NCBI GenBank assembly: GCA_025927935.1
Contig: JAICKM010000264.1
Coordinates: forward strand, 1 to 8,692
Origin: Chloroflexia bacterium
GTDB lineage: Bacteria; Chloroflexota; Chloroflexia; QHBQ01; JADMIH01
Direction of reading: 5' to 3'
Length of the DNA stretch: 8,692 nucleotides
Shown: in pieces, positions 1 through 5,460 of the stretch
Numbering within the stretch: the stretch's first letter is position 1
How the letters are laid out: every line of letters starts with the position of its first letter
The notes under the pieces: model-generated
What the model saw: the letters and a program-made list of their open reading frames with translations, nothing else
The model's database searches: none
Told to the model about the DNA's origin: nothing
Position numbers and translations under genes: made by a program

Positions 1-50
1 ATGACGGCGGCCAGCAGCAGACCGATGCGCAAGCTATAGTATGTCAGCAT
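1..50 (-). CDS. 5' end of a further operon gene, probably membrane-associated (partial)
   Basis: Reading leftward from ATG at 50, the frame stays open to the window edge and gives MLTYYSLRIGLLLAAV: a short polar start followed by a hydrophobic helix. It begins only 3 nt after the stop of the upstream acyltransferase, so the two are probably translationally coupled in one operon. Sixteen codons are too few for identification. The opening resembles the amphipathic N-terminus of HtrB/PatA-type acyltransferases, which would make a tandem pair, but a glycosyltransferase or another membrane protein is equally possible. That it is a real gene is inferred from spacing and hydrophobic character only. 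Confidence 0.45.
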   Translation of the reverse strand, partial: MLTYYSLRIGLLLAAV

Positions 51-53
51 AGC

Positions 54-1226
54 TTAATGCTCCTGTGGCCCCTGGCCCGCAACCCACTCCTCCATCTCCT
101 GTGGATCGACGCTGATGCCGAGCGACACCCCGCTCAAATCGGCGCTCGGCGCCGCGCCGCGGATGCGTGCGCGCAGCCGGGTGATGCTGGGGCGGGCGTG
201 GCGCAACTGCCGGGCGCGCCGGCGCAGGGCCACGCGCCGGACCTGGCGCCGCGCCCGGCGCCGCTCGGCGGCCGTTGCGGGCCGCGGCCACATCGGGCGG
301 AACATGTACCACTGGTCGGGCGCCCGCCGGATCAGCGCTTCCATGGCGCACGCGATGGCCTGCGTGATGGCCTGGATATCGGCCTGCTTGTTCCCGGTGA
401 GCAGGTGCTTGTACTCAATCGGCGCCTCGATACCGCCCTGGAAGCGGATGTCGCCGGGCATGCGGAGGCACGCGCCGATGACGAGCGGCGCCGCGGTCTT
501 CAGTGCAATAGCCGCCGGGCCGCTGGGCAGCCAGGCGGTTTCGCCGAAGAATTGCACCGGCACTCCCTCGCCAGGCATGGGCCGGTCGATCAGCAGCATG
601 ACGACCTCATTGCGCCGCAGGGCCTCGAAGATGGTGCGCATCGCGCTGGCTTCCATCGTGATCACGTGGATGCCGTTGCGCAGCCGCGTGTCGATGACCA
701 GTTTGTCCAGCTTGGGCGGCTCGAAGCGGTCGGCAATCGCGTAGAGCGGCAGCCCGCGCCGGCCCAGGTAGGCGCCCGCGAAGTCCCAGTTGCCCAGGTG
801 GCCGCTGACCGCGATGACGCCTTTGCCTTTGGTGCGCAACTCGTCCAGGAGCTCGGCGCCATAATGATGCTGGACCCGTGCTTCCACTTCCCCGTCGCCC
901 ATGTGCGGGAAGCGGATGAAATCGGCCAGGGTCTTGGCATAGTTGCGGAAGCTGGCGCGGGCCATGCGGTGCGCGGCTCGCTCCCCGGCCCGTGGTCCCA
1001 GCACGCGGCGCATATTGCCCACGGCGTTCGCGCTGTGCTCGTGCCAGGTATAGTAGATGAAATCGCCCACCAGCACCGCCAGGATATACGATAGTCTGAT
1101 CGGGACGATGCCCGCCAGACGACTCAGGATACGGAAGCCCCAGTACTTCCCGCCGGGTGAGATGCGGGCTACGAATCGTGCAAGGGGACCCGCTGCCTGC
1201 TGCTGTTGTTGTACACTCTCCGCCAT
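54..1226 (-). CDS. Lysophospholipid acyltransferase family protein (HtrB/LpxL/PatA-like)
   Basis: A 390-residue membrane-associated acyltransferase expected to move a fatty acyl chain onto a lipid or glycolipid at the inner leaflet. The HX4D-type catalytic motif appears as HLGNWD (143-148). Further family landmarks are LLIDRPMPGEGVPVQFFGE (about 211-229), then LPSGPAAIALKTAAPLV (about 233-249), matching the second conserved block of HtrB/LpxL and mycobacterial PatA. An N-terminal amphipathic or hydrophobic stretch lies at about 28-60. A Q5 run (6-10) sits at the start. The body matches the family's usual size of about 300 residues, but after residue 320 there is a highly basic tail and a short acidic end. 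It lies 71 nt downstream of ino1, so a PatA-like role in acylating phosphatidylinositol mannosides is attractive; lipid A-type substrates are less likely beside ino1. The ATG at 1226 is the only start upstream of the conserved core; no good Shine-Dalgarno is visible. Family confident, substrate inferred. Confidence 0.9.
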   Translation of the reverse strand: MAESVQQQQQAAGPLARFVARISPGGKYWGFRILSRLAGIVPIRLSYILAVLVGDFIYYTWHEHSANAVGNMRRVLGPRAGERAAHRMARASFRNYAKTLADFIRFPHMGDGEVEARVQHHYGAELLDELRTKGKGVIAVSGHLGNWDFAGAYLGRRGLPLYAIADRFEPPKLDKLVIDTRLRNGIHVITMEASAMRTIFEALRRNEVVMLLIDRPMPGEGVPVQFFGETAWLPSGPAAIALKTAAPLVIGACLRMPGDIRFQGGIEAPIEYKHLLTGNKQADIQAITQAIACAMEALIRRAPDQWYMFRPMWPRPATAAERRRARRQVRRVALRRRARQLRHARPSITRLRARIRGAAPSADLSGVSLGISVDPQEMEEWVAGQGPQEH

Positions 1227-1241
1227 GTACCGTCACCGATG

Positions 1242-1289
1242 GGGGCGCGGGTGGCCCCTGAATTCGGCCTTGGTGCCACCCGCTGCCCC
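1242..1289 (-). other. Intercistronic RNA hairpin between ino1 and the acyltransferase gene
   Basis: Positions 1242-1255 pair with 1275-1289 to form a 14-bp GC-rich stem with a single bulged base (1284) and a 19-nt loop. The core arms GCGGGTGGC (1247-1255) and GCCACCCGC (1275-1283) are perfectly complementary. No U-tract follows on the leftward transcript, so this is not a textbook intrinsic terminator. It could stabilise the ino1 3' end, mark a processing site, or reduce readthrough into the acyltransferase gene. Confidence 0.5.
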
Positions 1290-1297
1290 GGCTAAAC

Positions 1298-2479
1298 TTA
1301 GTTTAAATGACCGCTAGTGTCCGGCGCGACCGGATGGAGGTCGGCTGTTTCGTGACTGCTCTTGCCTTTTGACGAATCCTGCCGTGCGCGTCGCTCCACG
1401 CCGGCCTTGGCCTGCTCGGCGATAAAGGTCTCGACCATATCATGCGCCAGATCGTCCGGGTGCTGCACAGGCGGGGACTTCATGAAGTAGGCCGCCGGGC
1501 CTTCCAGCGTGCCGCTCAAGCCGTTGTCGAGACCCAACTTGCAGCAACGCACCGCGTCGATGACCACACCCGCCGAGTTTGGCGAGTCCCAGACTTCCAG
1601 CTTTAGTTCCATGTTCAGCGGCACGTTGCCGAAGGTTGTGCCTTCCATGCGGATATAGCACCACTTGCGGTCGTCCAGCCACGGCACATAATCGCTGGGG
1701 CCGACATGCACATCGCGCGCCGGCATCGGGTAGCCGACCTGTGAGGTGACGGCGTTCGTCTTGCTGATCTTCTTCGACTCCAGCCGCTCGCGCTCCAGCA
1801 TGTTGAGGAAATCGGTATTGCCGCCGAAGTTCAATTGGTAGGTGCGGTCGATCTTGACGCCGCGCTCGGCGAAGAGCCGCGTCAGCACGCGGTGGGTGAT
1901 CGTCGCGCCGACCTGCGACTTGATGTCGTCGCCGATCATCGGCAGGCCCTTCTCGATGAACCGCCGCTGCCAGTACTCTTCACGGGCGATGAACACCGGG
2001 ATGCAGTTGACCAGCGCGCAGCCCGCGTCCAGGACCTGCTCGACGTACCACTTGGTCGCCATCTCGCTGCCCACGGGCAGATAGTTGACGACCACATCGG
2101 TCTTGGTCTCCTTGAGGATACGCACGATATCGGCGGTGGGGCCAGGCGCTTTGGTGATGACCTCGCTGAGGTATTTCCCCAGGCCGTCATGCGTCATGCC
2201 GCGATACACCGGCACGCCCAGGTGCGGCACCTCGCTGAAGCGGAAGGTGTTATTCGGCTCGGCGAAAATCGCCTCGCTGAGATCCTTGCCCACTTTGCGG
2301 CTGTCGATGTCGAAGGCCGCAGTGAACTCGATGTCGCGGATATGATAGCCGCCCAGATTCACGTGCATCAGGCCCGGGATGAACTCATCATCCCCGGCGT
2401 TACGATAGAACTGCACGCCCTGGACAAGCGACGAAGCGCAGTTACCCACGCCGACAATAGCCACGCGAACTTTACCCAT
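1298..2479 (-). CDS. ino1: Myo-inositol-1-phosphate synthase (actinobacterial type)
   Basis: Converts D-glucose 6-phosphate to 1D-myo-inositol 3-phosphate using bound NAD+ in the cytosol, the committed step for inositol lipids. From the ATG the protein has 393 residues. Near the N-terminus is [18 protein letters not shown], a Rossmann GxGxxxS dinucleotide site. Later come NYLPVGSE (about 132-139), [15 protein letters not shown] (about 183-197), [12 protein letters not shown] and [14 protein letters not shown] (about 216-241), and [19 protein letters not shown] (about 293-311), all closely resembling Mycobacterium tuberculosis Ino1 from memory. The final 35 or so residues are an extra polar tail. 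A GTG at 2488 is in frame, but AAGGAG (2491-2496) is only 2 nt from it against 11 nt from the ATG at 2479, so the ATG is preferred. It lies 69 nt downstream of an ArsR-type regulator gene and upstream of an acyltransferase gene, forming an inositol-lipid operon. Confidence 0.97.
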   Translation of the reverse strand: MGKVRVAIVGVGNCASSLVQGVQFYRNAGDDEFIPGLMHVNLGGYHIRDIEFTAAFDIDSRKVGKDLSEAIFAEPNNTFRFSEVPHLGVPVYRGMTHDGLGKYLSEVITKAPGPTADIVRILKETKTDVVVNYLPVGSEMATKWYVEQVLDAGCALVNCIPVFIAREEYWQRRFIEKGLPMIGDDIKSQVGATITHRVLTRLFAERGVKIDRTYQLNFGGNTDFLNMLERERLESKKISKTNAVTSQVGYPMPARDVHVGPSDYVPWLDDRKWCYIRMEGTTFGNVPLNMELKLEVWDSPNSAGVVIDAVRCCKLGLDNGLSGTLEGPAAYFMKSPPVQHPDDLAHDMVETFIAEQAKAGVERRARQDSSKGKSSHETADLHPVAPDTSGHLN

Positions 2480-2490
2480 CTGCTTCACTA

Positions 2491-2496
2491 CTCCTT
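2491..2496 (-). promoter_or_regulatory. Shine-Dalgarno sequence deciding the ino1 start
   Basis: AAGGAG on the minus strand lies 11 nt before the ATG at 2479 and only 2 nt before an in-frame GTG at 2488. The spacing favours the ATG as the ino1 start. Confidence 0.6.
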
Positions 2497-2548
2497 ACTT
2501 GCCTGGTCTACTTGGCACTGCGCCGCGACCGGCATCCTGCGGTTACGG

Positions 2549-2875
2549 CTACAGGTTGATAAGCGCGTCGAATTGGGCTTTGCATTCGCTGAGACGCTCA
2601 CGGTTGAGGCGGCAGAGGACCTGGCGGCCCAGGCGGCGGGTGGACACCAGGCCCGCTTGCTTGAGGATGCGCAGGTGCCAACTGGCGAGGGGTTGGCTGA
2701 GGCCGAGCAGCCGGGCCAGTTCCAGCACCTGGTGCTCGCCCGCTTGGGCCAGCTCATGCAACATGCTGAGGCGGGTCGGGTCCGCAATGGCGTGCAAATA
2801 AGGTTTGAGCGCCAGGGCCGCGCCCCATGATTCGAGTTGAGTCCGGGGGCCGGACTCCGAGATGCCGTTCTGCAT
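2549..2875 (-). CDS. ArsR-family winged-helix transcriptional regulator
   Basis: A 108-residue DNA-binding protein. Landmarks are IADPTRLSMLHEL (30-42), the usual start of the ArsR helix-turn-helix fold, then LGLSQPLASWHLRILKQAGLV (58-77) carrying the recognition helix, and a wing at about 78-90. The helix that carries ELCVCDL in arsenic and cadmium sensors here reads QVLELARLLG, with no cysteines; the only cysteines are C88 and C98. Metal sensing through that site is therefore unlikely and the effector is unknown. It is the first gene of the ino1 operon. It has a consensus-like promoter and faces a divergent gene across a perfect inverted repeat, so autoregulation and control of ino1 is a reasonable inference. 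The ATG at 2875 has only a distant AGGA (2891-2894, 15 nt away), so the start is slightly uncertain. Confidence 0.93.
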   Translation of the reverse strand: MQNGISESGPRTQLESWGAALALKPYLHAIADPTRLSMLHELAQAGEHQVLELARLLGLSQPLASWHLRILKQAGLVSTRRLGRQVLCRLNRERLSECKAQFDALINL

Positions 2876-2950
2876 ATTGCCGGCGAACTGTCCTTCCGCG
2901 TTGCACTACGTCTCACGGCTCGCCGGACGAATCCATAAGCGAGCGTTTAT

Positions 2951-2979
2951 ATAATATCGGAGAACCGGATCCCTGTCAA
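2951..2979 (-). promoter_or_regulatory. Sigma-70-type promoter of the arsR-ino1-acyltransferase operon
   Basis: On the minus strand a perfect TTGACA (-35, 2974-2979) is followed by 17 nt and TATTAT (-10, 2951-2956, five of six consensus bases). Transcription would begin near 2944, giving a leader of about 70 nt before the ATG at 2875. This is the best housekeeping promoter in the window. An AT-rich patch in the same place also reads TATAAT on the plus strand (2950-2955), but no -35 box supports that direction. Confidence 0.75.
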
Positions 2980-2985
2980 GCCGGA

Positions 2986-3019
2986 CCCGCCCGCTCGTGA
3001 TTGCTGCTGAGCGGGCGGG
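2986..3019. promoter_or_regulatory. Perfect 11-bp inverted repeat between divergent promoters, candidate operator
   Basis: CCCGCCCGCTC (2986-2996) and GAGCGGGCGGG (3009-3019) are exact reverse complements separated by 12 nt. The repeat starts 7 bp behind the leftward -35 box and covers the -35 and most of the spacer of the rightward promoter. A bound dimer would block rightward transcription directly and could influence the leftward promoter. The neighbouring ArsR-type protein is the obvious candidate ligand. No U-run follows on either strand, which argues against a terminator. Confidence 0.5.
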
Positions 3020-3030
3020 GGTGTTATAAT
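3001..3030 (+). promoter_or_regulatory. Rightward promoter for the small membrane protein and GT39 genes
   Basis: A perfect TATAAT (3025-3030) is preceded at 18 nt by TTGCTG (3001-3006), which matches TTGACA at three positions. The start of transcription would be near 3037, leaving a structured leader of about 104 nt before the ATG at 3141. The weak -35 and the overlapping inverted repeat suggest regulated rather than constitutive use. Confidence 0.6.
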
Positions 3031-3034
3031 GGGT

Positions 3035-3130
3035 GCGGCCCGTCTTGTCCGGGTCCTTGATTCGAACTTTGCCCTTAAAGGAGCTTAGGGCCGCGCCTCC
3101 CTGGCCGGTAGTCGGGTAAGGAGGCCGCGG
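3035..3130 (+). promoter_or_regulatory. Structured 5' leader with a sequestrable Shine-Dalgarno sequence
   Basis: AAGGAGG (3118-3124) is the only strong Shine-Dalgarno before the ATG at 3141, but it sits 16 nt away. Its GGAGG plus the following CGCGG pairs with CCGCGCCTCC (3091-3100) in a 10-bp stem with one bulged C at 3125. The competing segment GGGCCGC (3088-3094) is also exactly complementary to GCGGCCC (3035-3041) near the transcript start. That allows two mutually exclusive folds, one hiding and one exposing the ribosome site. It matches no riboswitch class I recognise. In GC-rich DNA such pairings can occur by chance. Confidence 0.35.
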
Positions 3131-3140
3131 ACCGGCACGT

Positions 3141-3587
3141 ATGACACCAAAACTCTATAACGCGCTCAAGTGGGGCGCGCTGCTAGGCGGGGCGCTGGCG
3201 CTGTTTGAAACTATTGGCTACCTGACTTCGCTGCGCTCGCAGAATCTGGCCGATTACCAGATCAGCGAATGTCTGTCGCTCATCCTGGAAGCCGGCATCC
3301 CGTTCATCGCCGGCCTGCTCGCCGCGCGAGCCACCGGCGACCGTGTCAGCGGCCTGCTGGCCGGGATTACTGCCGGAGTGATTGTGGCGCTGGTCAACAC
3401 CGTGACGGAGATCGTCGTGCCCGCCGACGCGCTGGCGAAATTAGCCGATCTACCGGCGGATGCCCCCCAACCCGGTATCCTCGACGCATTGTTCTTTCGC
3501 TTCACCACGCTGGGGCTGGGGGCCTGGTTCGGCTGGATCGGCGGGCGGATGGGCGTGGTGCTGGCGCGCCGCGACCCCGATCGCTAA
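3141..3587 (+). CDS. Small four-helix membrane protein of unknown function
   Basis: A 148-residue protein not assignable to a named family by eye. Four hydrophobic segments are visible at about 11-30, 43-62, 70-93 and 116-141, with glycine-rich packing (GALLGGALALFETIG, GLLAGITAGVIVAL, GLGAWFGWIGGRMG). A proline/alanine/aspartate loop at about 95-112 links helices 3 and 4. Few charges occur in the helices, and the C-terminus RRDPDR is probably cytosolic. The stop lies 14 nt before the GT39 gene, so the two are probably cotranscribed and this protein may assist or regulate the glycosyltransferase. It could equally be an unrelated small membrane protein. Start: ATG 3141, with no alternative upstream codon in frame close to the ribosome site. 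Confidence 0.85.
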   Translation: MTPKLYNALKWGALLGGALALFETIGYLTSLRSQNLADYQISECLSLILEAGIPFIAGLLAARATGDRVSGLLAGITAGVIVALVNTVTEIVVPADALAKLADLPADAPQPGILDALFFRFTTLGLGAWFGWIGGRMGVVLARRDPDR

Positions 3588-3601
3588 CGTAGCTTTATGC
3601 T

Positions 3602-5440
3602 ATGCCCAGTTTGACCGAGAAGAGTGATCGGCGGGGACAATTTATCGTATTAGCCGTTATTCTGCTGCTGGGCGGGGCGGCGCGCTTCTGGAATCTGGAT
3701 TGGGATCAGGGTACGTTTACCTTTTACCCAGACGAAGCAGAGTACAACCGGGCGGCCCTACAGCTTTTTCCCAGTCTCAACCCCCACTTTTTCAACTACG
3801 GCACCTTCCCGATCTACCTCTACCGCTTTACGGCGGCCATCCTCCCTCACCTGACCGGCGTCGATTGGACGGCGGTTGAGCGCTTTGCGCTCATTGGCCG
3901 GGCCTACTCCGCGCTGGCGAGTACATTGACCATCCTGGTTGTGTACGCCATCGGGCGCCGCCTCTGGAATGCGTGGACCGGAGTGCTGGCCGCAGCGCTG
4001 CTGGCCGGGACCGCGCTGGCGATCCAGAGCGCGCACTTCGGCACCGTCGATACGATTCTGACCCTGGAAGCGGCCTTGATGTTGCTGGTGAGCCTGCGTC
4101 TTGCCGAAGACGGGCGACGCCGCTGGTATGTGCTGGCCGGGATTATCCTGGGTTTTGGGTTGGCGACGAAGCTGACCTCGGCATCTTTTCTTCTCCTGCC
4201 CTTACTCGCGCACCTGGCCCATATTCGGGTGCAGGATAGCTCCGGCAGGTTACGCCGGATCGTTGGCCCGCCGATCTTGCTCCTAGTCTGCGCCGCAGGG
4301 ACCTGCCTGATTGTGTCGCCATCCTACCTGTTCGCCTGGGATGAATTTCGCGCGACCCTGGTCGCCGTGCAAGCCGCGGCCAGTGATCCGTACCAGTACT
4401 CATTTAACTGGCAATTCATCGGCACGCCGCCGCTGCTGTTCGAGAGCCGGAACCTGGTGGTCTGGGCGTTGGGCGTGCCGTTGGGCCTGGCGGCGGCGGG
4501 CGGCTATGCCTGGGCGCTGGTCGCGACAGTGCGCCGGCGCAGCTTGCCGCTCTTGCTGCTGACACTGTGGCCGGGCTTATATCTGCTTTACATGAGCACC
4601 TATGTTGGCCGGTTTATTCGCTATCTGATGCCGCTGATTCCTTTCTGCTGCCTCTGCGCGGCGGGCGGGGTGCTGGCCCTGGCCGTCTGGTTGCGGCGGC
4701 AGGGGCCGGCCGGCAACTGGGCGGCCCGCGTGGTGGTCGGGGCCGTGATGTTGGGGGCAGTGGGTTGGGGGGCGTCGTTCCTGTCGATCTACTCGCAGCT
4801 TGACACCCGGCTCGCCGCCACGCGCTGGATCTATGAGCATGTGCCGCAGGGCAGCCGCTGGCTGATGGAAGGCACGTACCAGCAACTCCCCATCCCCGAT
4901 GCCGCGCATCCCGCCGATTGGTACCAACGCGCGACCCTGCCGGTGGCCTCAGCAGAAAGCCCCCGAAAAGCCGATGTGCTCGCCAGGGCGCTGGCCGAGA
5001 ATAGCTGGCTGGTCATCCCCGACCGGCGCTGGTCGAACGTCTTGCCGCGGCTGCCCGACTTCCCTGTATCGCGGCAATTTTACACCCGGCTCTTCGCCGG
5101 GCAGTTGGGCTATACCGAGGTCGCGCGCTTTGCCGATCCGCCCCGCCTGGGACCGTTTATCTGGTGGGATGATTCTGCCGAGGAGACTTTCCAGGTGTTC
5201 GATCATCCGACAGTGCGCATCTTCCGCAACACCGGTAACCTGTCGGCTGCCCAGTTGAGCGCGCTCCTGCGCGCCGGCGATGCTGAGCTACCCGGCGCAT
5301 GCTTGCCTCCTGGCGTTGCTTCGTCCGACTTGCCGTTGCCCTGTTCGATAGATGATCACTCATCCCATGTCACTCTGAGCGCAGCGAAGAGTCTCATCTT
5401 TGCCCTACAAGACGGAGATTCTGAGCGCAGCGAAGAATGA
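3602..5440 (+). CDS. GT39/PMT-family membrane glycosyltransferase, C-terminus ending in a repeat element
   Basis: A 612-residue multi-pass GT-C enzyme expected to transfer a sugar from a polyprenyl-phosphate donor to a protein or lipid acceptor on the outer membrane face. The first helix (about 14-28) is followed by FYPDEAEYN with the acidic pair D44-E45, the hallmark of the first external loop in PMT_2/ArnT-like enzymes. HFGTVDTILT, another conserved aspartate region, and RFIRYLMPLIPF, the typical arginine-containing late motif, follow. Roughly ten or more helices extend to about residue 400. A soluble region of about 150 residues then ends near FDHPTVRIFRNTG. From residue 589 the codons lie inside a palindromic repeat, and the TGA stop comes from that repeat, so the tail is probably not ancestral. 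It follows a small membrane protein gene by 14 nt. The ATG at 3602 has no clear Shine-Dalgarno. Substrate unknown. Confidence 0.9.
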   Translation: MPSLTEKSDRRGQFIVLAVILLLGGAARFWNLDWDQGTFTFYPDEAEYNRAALQLFPSLNPHFFNYGTFPIYLYRFTAAILPHLTGVDWTAVERFALIGRAYSALASTLTILVVYAIGRRLWNAWTGVLAAALLAGTALAIQSAHFGTVDTILTLEAALMLLVSLRLAEDGRRRWYVLAGIILGFGLATKLTSASFLLLPLLAHLAHIRVQDSSGRLRRIVGPPILLLVCAAGTCLIVSPSYLFAWDEFRATLVAVQAAASDPYQYSFNWQFIGTPPLLFESRNLVVWALGVPLGLAAAGGYAWALVATVRRRSLPLLLLTLWPGLYLLYMSTYVGRFIRYLMPLIPFCCLCAAGGVLALAVWLRRQGPAGNWAARVVVGAVMLGAVGWGASFLSIYSQLDTRLAATRWIYEHVPQGSRWLMEGTYQQLPIPDAAHPADWYQRATLPVASAESPRKADVLARALAENSWLVIPDRRWSNVLPRLPDFPVSRQFYTRLFAGQLGYTEVARFADPPRLGPFIWWDDSAEETFQVFDHPTVRIFRNTGNLSAAQLSALLRAGDAELPGACLPPGVASSDLPLPCSIDDHSSHVTLSAAKSLIFALQDGDSERSEE

Positions 5441-5442
5441 CA
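5368..5442. repeat. Palindromic (REP-like) repeat element between convergent genes
   Basis: The element is bounded by TGTCA (5368-5372) and TGACA (5438-5442). It carries two identical 17-bp units TCTGAGCGCAGCGAAGA (5374-5390 and 5420-5436) and inner GTCTC/GGAGAT inverted flanks. This sequence type is known as a dispersed repeat in several bacterial groups including Chloroflexota (from memory). It overlaps the 3' end of the GT39 gene and lies 18 bp from the stop of the YfhO gene. Since no other terminator fits between these convergent genes, it may also act as a bidirectional transcription barrier. Confidence 0.75.
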
Positions 5443-5460
5443 AACCTCCTTACCCCGCGA

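Noticed and set aside
57..1094. Long plus-strand open frame of 345 codons opposite the acyltransferase gene
   Set aside because: It is antisense to a gene with clear family motifs. The product is rich in Arg, Ala, Asp and His without any domain, as expected of a mirror frame in GC-rich DNA.
1835..2830. Plus-strand open frame of 331 codons opposite ino1 and arsR
   Set aside because: It spans two confidently identified genes on the other strand plus their intergenic gap, and shows no recognisable domain.
2488..2916. Minus-strand 142-codon frame overlapping the ArsR-type gene in another frame
   Set aside because: The alternative frame gives a winged-helix protein with ordered ArsR motifs. This one is low-complexity Ser/Arg/Pro sequence.
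2950..2955. Plus-strand TATAAT as a second rightward promoter
   Set aside because: There is no -35-like sequence at 16-18 nt upstream. The same bases are better explained as the AT-rich -10 region of the leftward promoter.
2986..3030. Intrinsic terminator at the GC-rich inverted repeat
   Set aside because: Neither strand has a U-run after the stem, and the position between two divergent start regions makes a terminator unnecessary.
3051..3085. tRNA T-arm-like string GATTCGAAC in the rightward leader
   Set aside because: Read as GTTCGAATC on the other strand, the flanking bases do not form a five-base-pair T-stem, and no acceptor or anticodon arms are present.
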